Shown: positions 16,030 through 23,004 of the stretch, in pieces
How the letters are laid out: each line of letters starts with the position of its first letter
How positions within the stretch are numbered: the first letter of the stretch is position 1
Source: Pelagibius litoralis
Lineage (GTDB): Bacteria > Pseudomonadota > Alphaproteobacteria > Kiloniellales > DSM-21159
Length of the DNA: 32,221 nt
Direction of reading: 5' to 3'
Assembly: GCA_029287455.1 (NCBI GenBank)
Contig: JARFRB010000013.1
Span: 1 to 32,221 of the forward strand
Position numbers and translations under genes: made by a program
The notes under the pieces: model-generated
What the model was told of the DNA's origin: nothing
Database searches by the model: none
Seen by the model: the letters and a program-made list of their open reading frames with translations, nothing else

Positions 16030-17059
16030 TCACGTTGTCTCACCGACGAGCAAGGATGTCGGCAGAACGATCTCCTTCTCCGCGAATGACTCCGTGTCGA
16101 GGCGCGCGATCAAGGCTTCGCCCGCCCGATAGCCGAGGCTATACGCCGGTGAATGAATGGTGGTCAGGGTCGGAACGCTGAAAGGCCAAGAGTCGAAGGC
16201 GTTGAAGCCGGTGATTCGGACATCGTCCGGCACACCGATGCCTTTATGCGTGAGGTACCGCAGGGCCGCGTAGGCAGTCTGTTCGTCACCCGCCATGATC
16301 GCGTCCGGCAGCGGCGCCGTGTCGAGGTAGTCGGAAAGCGCGGCCTGGACGGCTTCGCAGCCCTGTTTGGGCGCCGTCAGAACCTCGAAAACCTCGCCGC
16401 CATCGTTCTCGCGAAAAGCGGCGCGCGCCCTCCATGCGCTCTTGCAGGCCGTGACAATTTGAATTTGGCATCAGGAACAAGATACGCCGAGCCCCTTTCG
16501 AAAGCAGCAAGCGCGCGAGTTGCCGCCCGCCCCCGCGATCGTCCTTGCGCAGGACGCAGACATCCTTGCCAGCTCTGCCAAAGGGCCCCTGCAGGCTGAT
16601 CACCTGTTGGTCGATGGAAAGGAGCGAGGCTTCAATCTCCGCGTCGTGGGGTGACCGCAAGGTTTTCAGCACGCAAATCCCGTCGGTTTGCAGGCTTTGT
16701 ACGATCTGACACGAGCCGAAGTTCTCCGGCGCCACGCTCTGCAAGACAAAGGAATATCCCTGTTCGTTGGCGCTGGCGCAGATGCCGGAGGTCAGATTGG
16801 CCACGAAAGGGCGGGATAAGGCGTTGGGGTTCTCGTCGATCAGAATCATGCCGATCGTGAAGTGCCGGGAGAGTTTCAGTTTCCGGGCCGCGGTATCCGG
16901 CCGATAGTTTAACTCGTCCACGAGTTCGCTGATCCGCGCGCGCGTCGCGGGGCTAGCGGATTTCAGCCGCCCGTTCACCACGTTGGACACGGTCATCACC
17001 GACACGCCGGCGCGCGCCGCCACATCCTTCAGGGTCGTACGGGAACGCTTGTTGCTCAT
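16030..17059 (-). pseudogene. LacI-family transcriptional regulator, frameshifted
   Basis: The N-terminus (ATG 17059, AGGA 9 bp upstream) has a LacI-type helix-turn-helix TLKDVAARAGVSVMTVSNVVNG, the hinge NYRPDTAARKL, and then the sugar-binding core (IGMILIDENP, QGYSFVLQS, RRILFLMPNS). After QERMEGAR near 16430 the frame goes wrong; the frame shifted by one base carries on with RAAFRENDGGEVFEVLTAPKQG, then PDAIMAGDEQTAYAALRYL and VRITGFNAFDSW to a stop at 16030. Removing one base in the GGG/GCGCGC stretch (about 16415-16432) gives a normal LacI protein of about 340 residues. The regulator is thus either inactive or the sequence has an indel error. Its target operon is not obvious; no neighbouring sugar transporter is seen. 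Confidence 0.85.
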
Positions 17060-17264
17060 GATCACGCTTCCTTGCCGCAATCCGGCCGCAAGCCGGAATC
17101 GTCTTGATAGCGGCCTCGGCGCAGTTGTCGGTGCATTCGAGAGGAACTGTCGATTTCATACTTGCGAAGCGCCTGCGAAATCGTGCTTCGAAACTACGAT
17201 ACCGATCGGGAGGCTGAATCATCCCCGCCAGGGGACACGACTGGCGCGATGGCCGAACCGGCGG

Positions 17265-17639
17265 TCAACCCGCCTCGTGGTCGCACTCCAGCATGGCCTC
17301 GATTTCGCTAACCAGTTCGCGCAAATGGAAAGGCTTCGAAAGAACCCGCGTGCCGGCGGCGTGCTGCTGACGCTCGTTCAGGGCGACAGCGGCAAATCCG
17401 GTGATGAACATGACCTTGAGGTGCGGCCGGTCCTTGGCGGCTCGGCGCGCCAGTTCGACGCCATCCAGTCCCGGCATCACGACATCGGCCAGGAGAAGAT
17501 CCGTTTCGATTTCCGACATCTGCTCGAGGGCTTTTAGGCCGTTATCGACCGCGGTGACGTAATGACCCGCTCCGCGAAGCGCGCTGGTCAAATAGCGGCG
17601 CATAGCGTCGTCATCCTCGGCGAGCAGAATATGAGCCAT
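17265..17639 (-). CDS. cpdR: CpdR-like single-domain response regulator
   Basis: 124 residues from ATG 17639, with a GGGGG run just upstream; the longer frame to 17729 has no receiver-domain sequence. It is a stand-alone receiver domain: acidic patch EDDD (8-11), phospho-acceptor Asp52 (LLLADVVMPGLDG), Thr80 (FITGF) and Lys102 (LSKPF). The segment KVMFITGFAAVALNE and the ending LSKPFHLRELVSEIE are nearly diagnostic of CpdR of alphaproteobacteria. In Caulobacter, unphosphorylated CpdR brings ClpXP to the cell pole and primes degradation of cell-cycle substrates, under the CckA-ChpT phosphorelay. Its divergent neighbour, N-formylglutamate amidohydrolase, is a partner I recall from many alphaproteobacteria. 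The shared 186-bp gap should hold both promoters. Confidence 0.9.
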   Translation of the reverse strand: MAHILLAEDDDAMRRYLTSALRGAGHYVTAVDNGLKALEQMSEIETDLLLADVVMPGLDGVELARRAAKDRPHLKVMFITGFAAVALNERQQHAAGTRVLSKPFHLRELVSEIEAMLECDHEAG

Positions 17640-17825
17640 CACACCCCCTGAATTGCGCGTCCAAGCCCGCCCGGACACACGATAAGCGAACACTTCCTCA
17701 AGCCAGCATGGTAGAGAATAATCGAGCAAGGCTTAACATGGCATACTCCTTCATGTGCAGTACGAGCGGAGTGACATCGGCTTTGCTATGCCTTAAGTAC
17801 CAAGGGTTCGGTATGTGGAGCGGGC

Positions 17826-18725
17826 ATGAGTCCTAGGATCGAATGCGGGAAGGCCCAGGGGCCCTTTGAGGTGCGCCGGCCCGAGCGGCAATCGCTGCCG
17901 ATCGTGCTGGCCTCGCCCCATAGCGGGCGCGACTATCCGGAGGACTTCGTCGCCTCTTCCCGCCTAGACCCGCTTACCTTGCGTCGCTCAGAAGACAGCT
18001 TCGTCGACGAGATATTCGGCAGCGCCCCCGCTCTCGGCGTTCCGTTGATAAGCGCGCGCTTTCCACGCGCCTACGTCGATCCGAACAGGGAACCTTTCGA
18101 GCTGGATCCCGCCATGTTCGCCGATGTCCTGCCCGACTATGCGAATGTCCGGTCGCCACGGGTCGCGGCCGGATTGGGAACCATCGCCCGGGTCGTGGCC
18201 AACGGCGCGGACATCTACCGCGACAAACTGACCTTCGCCGAGGCCCTGAAGCGCATTCGCGGCTTCTACTGGCCGTACCACCGCGCCCTGAAGGATTTGA
18301 TCGAGCAAACCCGCGACCGTTTCGGCTATTGCGTCCTGATCGACTGCCATTCGATGCCTTCGATCGGCGGTCCGGCAGACTACGATTCCGCCGGCGGGCG
18401 CCAGCGAGTCAACCGCGTCGACGTGGTTCTGGGGGACTGCCATGGAACCGCATGCGCCACGGAGCTGATCGACACGGCTTCGGCCACCCTGGCGCGTCAA
18501 GGCTACCGGGTCACCCGCAACTCTCCTTATTCCGGCGGTTTCGTCACGCGTCACTACGGGCGGCCGTCGGAAGGCCTGCACGCCCTGCAGATCGAACTCA
18601 ACCGCATGCTCTACATGGATGAAAAGCGGATTACCCGCAAACCGGAGATCGAGGCGCTGCGCGACCGCATGAGCGAATTGGTCGCGACAATCGGCGGCCT
18701 CGCCCCTCGTCACCTGCTCCCCTAG
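17826..18725 (+). CDS. N-formylglutamate amidohydrolase family protein
   Basis: 299 residues. Family signatures are LASPHSGRDYPEDF (His in the zinc site), RRSEDSFVDEIF, SARFPRAYVDPNREP, CVLIDCHSMPS (second metal-binding segment), RNSPYSGGFVTRHYG and GLHALQIELNRMLYM. The fold is the zinc-dependent HutG/FGase family, which hydrolyses N-formyl-L-glutamate in histidine degradation, although stand-alone members may act on other formylated amino acids. No other hut genes are nearby. GGAG lies 6 bp before the ATG. The gene ends 2 bp before the start of the acetyltransferase gene, so the two are translationally linked, and it is transcribed divergently from cpdR. Confidence 0.9.
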   Translation: MSPRIECGKAQGPFEVRRPERQSLPIVLASPHSGRDYPEDFVASSRLDPLTLRRSEDSFVDEIFGSAPALGVPLISARFPRAYVDPNREPFELDPAMFADVLPDYANVRSPRVAAGLGTIARVVANGADIYRDKLTFAEALKRIRGFYWPYHRALKDLIEQTRDRFGYCVLIDCHSMPSIGGPADYDSAGGRQRVNRVDVVLGDCHGTACATELIDTASATLARQGYRVTRNSPYSGGFVTRHYGRPSEGLHALQIELNRMLYMDEKRITRKPEIEALRDRMSELVATIGGLAPRHLLP

Positions 18726-18727
18726 GA

Positions 18728-19267
18728 ATGACCGGCCCTGGAAGCCTTCGCGTCCGGGACGCGGTGGACGCCGATTTGCCAACGATTCAGAACATTTACG
18801 CCGAGCATGTACTGCACGGTTTCGGCTCCTTCGAAGAACTTCCGCCGGACCTGGAGGAAATGCGCGGGCGCTTCGAAAACATCACCCGGCGGGGCTTCCC
18901 GTATCTGGTCGCCGAGGAGGCAGGCAGGATTCTGGCCTTCGCCTACGCGGCCCCTTACCGGCCCCGGCCCGCCTATCGCCATTCGGTGGAGGACTCGGTC
19001 TACGTTGCATCCGACGCGCAGCGCAGAGGTTGCGGACGGGCTTTGCTGTCTAGCCTCATCGAAAGGATGGAGCACGCGGGATACCGCCAGATGGTCGCGA
19101 TCGTCGGCGATAGCGGGAACGCCGGCTCGATCGAGCTGCACCGCTCTCTTGGCTTCGAGCTTCGCGGCCAATTGAACGCGGTGGGCTTCAAGCACGGGCG
19201 CTGGGTCGACGTTGTGATTCTGCAGCGCGCGCTTGGCGAAGGCGCGCAAACCCCGCCGAATCTATAA
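18728..19267 (+). CDS. GNAT N-acetyltransferase, phosphinothricin acetyltransferase-like
   Basis: 179 residues. The N-terminal strand and helix RVRDAVDADLPTIQNIYAEHVLHG and the segment YLVAEEAGRILAFAYAAPYRPRPAYRHSVEDSVYV are those of PAT/YncA-type acetyltransferases. The acetyl-CoA loop is QRRGCGRALLSSLIE (R-x-x-G-x-G/A), and the C-terminal part has NAGSIELHRSLGFELRGQLNAVGFKHGRWVDVVILQRAL. Such enzymes acetylate free amino groups of amino-acid analogues (for example methionine sulfoximine or phosphinothricin). It is directly behind the N-formylglutamate amidohydrolase gene with overlapping ribosome-binding and stop regions, so the pair is an operon and may act on modified glutamate-like compounds; that link is inference. 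Confidence 0.88.
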   Translation: MTGPGSLRVRDAVDADLPTIQNIYAEHVLHGFGSFEELPPDLEEMRGRFENITRRGFPYLVAEEAGRILAFAYAAPYRPRPAYRHSVEDSVYVASDAQRRGCGRALLSSLIERMEHAGYRQMVAIVGDSGNAGSIELHRSLGFELRGQLNAVGFKHGRWVDVVILQRALGEGAQTPPNL

Positions 19268-19285
19268 CGCACCGCACAATGAAGG

Positions 19286-19383
19286 AAAAAAATGGGCCGT
19301 ACCTAAGCACGGCCCAAGTTTAGGGAGGAAACGCCCTTAGAGACGTACGACACGACGGCAGCGGACAGCCCCATCCATGTCGC
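19286..19383 (-). ncRNA. Candidate small RNA with an anti-Shine-Dalgarno motif (suhB/mmgR-like?)
   Basis: On the minus strand a strong terminator ends this segment: arms TGGGCCGT/ACGGCCCA (19293-19316) followed by seven T. Just upstream is AGGG-CGTTTCCT-CCCT, a small hairpin whose loop and 3' arm expose TTTCCTCCC (19331-19323), complementary to ribosome-binding sites. A promoter-like pair lies at 19391-19419, giving a transcript of about 98 nt. No reading frame fits. The layout resembles, from memory, the alphaproteobacterial alpha-r8 (suhB/mmgR) sRNA family, whose best-studied member limits polyhydroxybutyrate accumulation; family membership needs a covariance-model search. The remaining gap (19420-19614) shows no gene. 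Confidence 0.5.
19293..19316 (-). terminator. Intrinsic terminator (T7 tract on the minus strand)
   Basis: A perfect 8-bp stem TGGGCCGT/ACGGCCCA has an 8-base loop; on the minus strand it is followed by TTTTTTT (19292-19286). On the plus strand only AGTTT follows, so it may weakly end the acetyltransferase transcript as well. Confidence 0.75.
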
Positions 19384-19390
19384 ACTGCAC

Positions 19391-19419
19391 AATATGCTAC
19401 CGCCGTGCCCAATGGTAAA
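19391..19419 (-). promoter_or_regulatory. Possible promoter of the candidate sRNA
   Basis: The minus strand shows TTTACC (19419-19414), a 17-bp spacer and CATATT (19396-19391). Each hexamer matches the sigma70 consensus in 4 of 6 positions. The sequence just downstream (TGCAGTGCGACA) has TGC/GCA repeats reminiscent of PhaR-type sites, but this is weak. Confidence 0.35.
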
Positions 19420-19614
19420 GGGGAAAACGTATCGCTTTGAAAAAACGAACATTTATCATCCATAACCCGTGTAAAGAGACACATCTCCAGGCAGATTCGT
19501 GCTGCGCCGCAGCAGAAACCGGGATTCGTGGCCCCTTTCTTGACCGAGGCGCGTTCAGGCACGCCTTTTGCTAGTGGGCAATCTAGCAAGTTTTCTCGGC
19601 AAACGGGTGTTTGA

Positions 19615-20209
19615 ATGCATGTAATCTTGGCGACTGTTGCATTCTTTCTTCTATCCCCATTTTGCTGGCCGTCCGAAGCGGGGGCGCAGTCGGAGTGGGA
19701 GGTCTGTGCAGGCAACGCCAGGGCGGCCGAGCGGCTTCTGGTCGCTACCCGAGTCCTTGCTGCTCGCCATCCAGCGGGTGGAGGCCGGGGGGTGGAACGC
19801 GGACTTGAGCAGCGTCGTTGCCTGGCCCTGGACGATAATGGCGGAGAACAAGGGGAGATTCTTGCCTAGCAAGCGGGCCGCGGTCCACGAAGTGGCGCGC
19901 TTGCGCGCACGCGGGGTCAGGAACATCGACGTGGGCTGTATGCAAATCAATCTGCACTACCACGGCGGTGCCTTCGAAAGCGTCGAGCAGGCCCTAGACC
20001 CCGCCTTCAACGTTGCGTACGGCGCGAAGTTCCTGACCGGCCTGCAAGACCGTCACGGCGACTGGCCAACCGCGATTGCCCACTATCATTCCGCGACCCC
20101 TGGGCTTGGCGGAAAATACTTTGCGAAAGTCGAAGCCGCCTGGCGCGCGGAACGCGGTCCTAGGCCCCGAGAGGGCACCTTCCGGCCCGGCGCGGCCGCA
20201 CAATTCTGA
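19615..20209 (+). pseudogene. Lytic transglycosylase (SLT domain), frameshifted
   Basis: The first frame from ATG 19615 gives a signal peptide and mature start (MHVILATVAFFLLSPFCW...GAQSEWEVCAGNARAAER). Near 19731-19748 the coding frame jumps by one base to LPESLLLAIQRVEAGGWN and continues to 20209. The second part is a soluble lytic transglycosylase domain: catalytic Glu in AIQRVEAGG, VAWPWTIMAENKGRFLPSK, DVGCMQINLHYHG, NVAYGAKFLTGL and DWPTAIAHYHSATPGLGGKYFAKVEAAW. Such enzymes cleave peptidoglycan glycan strands in the periplasm, forming 1,6-anhydromuramyl ends. Deleting one base in the CGGCTTCTGGTCGC area would restore one frame of about 198 codons. As it stands, the signal peptide and catalytic domain are in different frames. 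Confidence 0.8.
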
Positions 20210-20251
20210 ACCGCGCAGTCCGCCTCGAAGGCTTGAGAGCATTATCTTGGC

Positions 20252-21100
20252 TTAACCGAACACCACCTGGCCCTGCATTGCGATATCACCGGCGGGATTG
20301 ACAACCCAAAGGTCCGCGCTCTCACCGAGCGGGCGGCCGGCCACGGAAAACGGCGCGGTATCGAAGATGGGGCTCAAAGCGCGGAAGCTGAAGCCGGCGA
20401 TGCGCCGGGCCGGCTGTGCCCGCCGGGCGAGATCCACCATCAGCGTGGCTAGCAACGGCCCGTGGACGATCAGGCCCGGATATCCCTCGACCTCGGTCAC
20501 GTAAGGATGGTCGTAGTGGATACGGTGGCCGTTGAAGGTCAGCGCCGAGTACCGGAATAGCAGCACAGGATCAGGCGAAATTTCCCGGCGCCACGGCAGA
20601 TCGGCCGGTGCGGGCCGGCCGGCGGGCGCCGCCTCTCCCGGCTGGGGCGCGGCGCGGTAAACGATATCGTGCTCCTCCGTCAGGGCCAGACCTGCGGCAC
20701 CAGAGATCTCGTGCTTCACAGTCACGAAGGCCAGGGGTCCGCTGCGCCCCTCCTTGGCCACCACATCCAGGATCGTGGAAACGCGCCGCGCCGGCGCGCC
20801 AAGGGGCAAGCCTTCGTGCCAGGTCACCCGGCTGCCCGCCCACATGCGCCTGGGAAGCTCGATGGGCGGCAAGAAGGCGCCGCGCGCGCCGTGCCCGTCC
20901 CGGCCGACGCCGGACAAGGGAATAGCCTGCCAGAAATAGCACCAGTGCCATAGAGGCGGTAAAAAATCCCCAGCGGCGAATTCCGGGTCCTCGCTTTCCA
21001 GGGTGGCCTGCAGCGCGTTCGCCCGCGCGACGTCCATCGCGTCCTCGGCTTCGGCGGTTCGGCCGATCCACCCGCTCCAGTCCTGTCCGCGCGAAGTCAT
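20252..21100 (-). CDS. MaoC-like/FAS1-type dehydratase (mesaconyl-C4-CoA hydratase-like)
   Basis: 282 residues from ATG 21100, with AGGGG about 6 bp upstream; the open frame reaching 21298 has no homologous-looking extension. The protein has an N-terminal hot-dog domain (PPLWHWCYFWQ, then GAFLPPIELPRRMWAGSRVTWHEGLPLG) and a C-terminal MaoC-like half with RYSALTFNGHRIHYDHPYVTEVEGYPGLIVHGPLLATLM. The latter is the hydratase motif with the conserved N-x-H-x-I-H-Y-D and HG. This layout matches mesaconyl-C4-CoA hydratase/HTD2-type proteins, which hydrate mesaconyl- or itaconyl-CoA-like enoyl thioesters. No CoA-transferase or lyase gene lies alongside, so the substrate is open. It converges with the transglycosylase gene and is divergent from the small gene at 21315. 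Confidence 0.85.
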   Translation of the reverse strand: MTSRGQDWSGWIGRTAEAEDAMDVARANALQATLESEDPEFAAGDFLPPLWHWCYFWQAIPLSGVGRDGHGARGAFLPPIELPRRMWAGSRVTWHEGLPLGAPARRVSTILDVVAKEGRSGPLAFVTVKHEISGAAGLALTEEHDIVYRAAPQPGEAAPAGRPAPADLPWRREISPDPVLLFRYSALTFNGHRIHYDHPYVTEVEGYPGLIVHGPLLATLMVDLARRAQPARRIAGFSFRALSPIFDTAPFSVAGRPLGESADLWVVNPAGDIAMQGQVVFG

Positions 21101-21314
21101 GGTAGCCCCTGAAAACTCCCGCGAGGGAGCATAGATCGGAAGTCCGGCAATTGAAATCGTCGGACGGCAACCGGCTCCGCAAGACTTTCCCTTGGCGCCA
21201 CAGTCGTGGCACGCTTCCTGCGCCCAAAGCCGCGCGGGCGGGCAAGCGGCCGGGCCGTCGGCAGCGATCCCACAGGGGTCCAACCCGGACCGACACACCG
21301 ATTGGAGGATTCAC

Positions 21315-21653
21315 GTGGCCATTCGATACACCAGCCCGCATCACAGCGAAGACGACCCGGGTGGGCTGATCCATGACAGCCTCTCGTTGGGTGAAGAGTT
21401 CACCGGCCCGGCCGAGGACGTTTTGCTGGCCTGGACCCTGCGATTGGATTCAGGCATCGATCCCGCCGCCGCGGCACGGCGCATTCTGGCGAAGCATGAG
21501 GCAAGCTCCACCGGAACTTCGCGGCCGGAAGGCAAGCAGACGCAGCGCCTGCTCGAACTGCTCCGGCAAACCGCGGCGACCACAGCGACGACCGGAGATC
21601 GGCGCCGCGGCGGCTGGCGCGGCCGCGCACGCCCGTCAAGCAGCGAGAACTAA
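21315..21653 (+). CDS. Small conserved protein of unknown function
   Basis: 112 residues from GTG 21315, selected because GGAGG (21304-21308) lies 6 bp upstream; the longer frame from 21192 runs through the divergent promoter region. The N-terminal half is acidic and well structured (AIRYTSPHHSEDDPGGLIHDSLSLGEEF, then GPAEDVLLAWTLRLDSGIDPAAAARRILAKHE). The rest is a helix TQRLLELLRQTA and a basic, Arg- and Gly-rich tail that may be disordered or bind nucleic acid. No membrane segment or known motif is seen. I recall similar short proteins in Rhodospirillales but no assigned role. It is 27 bp upstream of the SDR gene and probably shares its mRNA. Confidence 0.7.
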   Translation: MAIRYTSPHHSEDDPGGLIHDSLSLGEEFTGPAEDVLLAWTLRLDSGIDPAAAARRILAKHEASSTGTSRPEGKQTQRLLELLRQTAATTATTGDRRRGGWRGRARPSSSEN

Positions 21654-21680
21654 GCAGCAATCCCTGGAGGGCGGACCCGC

Positions 21681-22529
21681 ATGACAAAGAGGCCTGAAGG
21701 TGGCGAGATCCACGGCATGGCGCGAAAGCGCGCGGCCGGACACACAATCTTGGTCACAGGCGCGGCCGGAGGGATCGGTGGAGGCATCGCCCGGCGGCTG
21801 ATTGCGGACGGATGGCAAGTCTTCGCCAGTGACGTCGACCTGGACGGCCTTGCCCGTCTGGCCCAAGAGGTCGGCGCGGAGGACCGCCTGACATACGGCG
21901 CGCTGGACGTTCGCGAAGGTGAGCAAGCAGAGCGGCTGGCCGAGACTCTGCGCGAGAAGGGTGCCGGCCTGGCCGGTCTCGTGAACGCGGCCGGGCTGCT
22001 TCAAGATCTCTTCCCCTTGCTGGACATGGACCCCGCCCTGGAACGGAAGATCTGGGATGTAAATTATTTTGGATCAGTTACTTGCACTAAGACCTTCGCG
22101 CCTCTGATGATCGAATGCGGGGGTGGAGCCATCGTCAACATCACCTCGATCAACGAGGAACGGCCCATGCCGCTGCACGCCTACGCGCCCTCGAAGGTCG
22201 CCTTGGGGGCGCTGACCAAGCTGAGCGCAGGCGAGTTCGGGCCCGTTGGCCTGCGCGTCAACGCAATCGCCCCGGGCTTCACGCTGACACCGGTCATGAA
22301 AGAGAAAATCCGCACCGGCAAACGAGATGTCGCGGCGATCGAAGCCGCCACAGCCATGGGCCGCCTGATTGAGGTGGAGGAAATTGCGTCTGTCGCAAGC
22401 TTTCTGCTCTCCGACGATGCGCGCGCAGTCACCGGGGCAAGCATCCCGGTCGACGCCGGCTGGCTCGCCACCGCTCACTGGATGAACTTTCGCGGACTCG
22501 CCGAAGGGGGCCAAACCGAGACGGGCTAG
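21681..22529 (+). CDS. SDR-family oxidoreductase
   Basis: 282 residues. After a 20-residue lead, the Rossmann motif TGAAGGIGGGIA (about 26-37) and the acidic NAD-preference residue region (FASDVD) are clear. NAAG, the Ser strand IVNITSINE, catalytic Y-A-P-S-K and NAIAPGFTLTPVM complete the classical SDR set; the C-terminus has ASFLLSDDARAVTGASIPVDAGW. The Asp after the second strand suggests NAD rather than NADP. A GGAGG lies about 10 bp before the start. It follows the small GTG gene by 27 bp, and its end overlaps the convergent ABM gene by 4 bp (22526-22529). The ending resembles 3-oxoacyl-ACP reductase/sugar-dehydrogenase-like members, but the substrate is unknown. Confidence 0.88.
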   Translation: MTKRPEGGEIHGMARKRAAGHTILVTGAAGGIGGGIARRLIADGWQVFASDVDLDGLARLAQEVGAEDRLTYGALDVREGEQAERLAETLREKGAGLAGLVNAAGLLQDLFPLLDMDPALERKIWDVNYFGSVTCTKTFAPLMIECGGGAIVNITSINEERPMPLHAYAPSKVALGALTKLSAGEFGPVGLRVNAIAPGFTLTPVMKEKIRTGKRDVAAIEAATAMGRLIEVEEIASVASFLLSDDARAVTGASIPVDAGWLATAHWMNFRGLAEGGQTETG

Positions 22530-22819
22530 CGGGGACCGATGCGCTCGAGGGCTTGAACGGTTTTTTCCAGAGTCCATGACGCAACTTCGGCGTCGAACGA
22601 CTTGAAATGAGGGGAGTTTAAGTGATCCTGAAAAGCCTCTGCTGAGTCGTAGACTTCGTAGAGGACCACCCGGTTGGGCTCGTTCGGATCGACGCAGACG
22701 TCGAACACCCCGCAGCCCGGTTCGTTCGCCAGGCTGTCCACTGCCTGGCGCAGCACCCGAGCGCGAAATGATTCGACGTGTTCAACCGCGACGACGAAAT
22801 CAACAATAACGACGTACAT
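22526..22819 (-). CDS. Antibiotic biosynthesis monooxygenase (ABM) domain protein
   Basis: 97 residues forming a single dimeric ferredoxin-like ABM domain: MYVVIVDFVVAVEHVESFRARV, NEPGCGVFDVCVDPNEPNRVVLYEVYDSAEAFQDHLNSPHFKSF. This is the pattern of YgiN/LsrG-type proteins, with the E-V-Y-D-S-A-x-A-F-x-x-H helix and the H-x-x-S/T-x-H-F-K element. Members act as quinol monooxygenases, in (phospho)-AI-2 processing, or as small dimeric proteins of unknown role. An AGGAG lies about 7 bp before the ATG. It is convergent with the SDR gene (4-bp overlap) and stands alone otherwise. Confidence 0.88.
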   Translation of the reverse strand: MYVVIVDFVVAVEHVESFRARVLRQAVDSLANEPGCGVFDVCVDPNEPNRVVLYEVYDSAEAFQDHLNSPHFKSFDAEVASWTLEKTVQALERIGPR

Positions 22820-23004
22820 GGACCATCTCCTGGCGAATGCGCCTCCCTCTTAATGTTAGTTTACAGAGTCGCTCTTTCGCAAAATATTGACAGATCAGAG
22901 GAAGATAGCGCGGCGCTTTGAATGGACTTTATTAGTCTCTCCATTTTTGTAGCTCGGTACGATAGCATGCTGTTCCACTGACCCCGAGGCGTGAGATCTC
23001 GACC

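Noticed and set aside
19320-19715. 131-codon minus-strand frame over the candidate sRNA and transglycosylase start
   Set aside because: No domain or ribosome-binding site; Cys/Pro-rich and partly antisense to a signal-peptide region. The terminator and anti-SD hairpin fit a noncoding RNA better.
22920-22970. AATGGACT...AGT...CCATTTTT hairpin upstream of the second sulfotransferase
   Set aside because: The stem needs a 4-base one-sided bulge and there is no upstream plus-strand gene to terminate; too weak to list as a feature.
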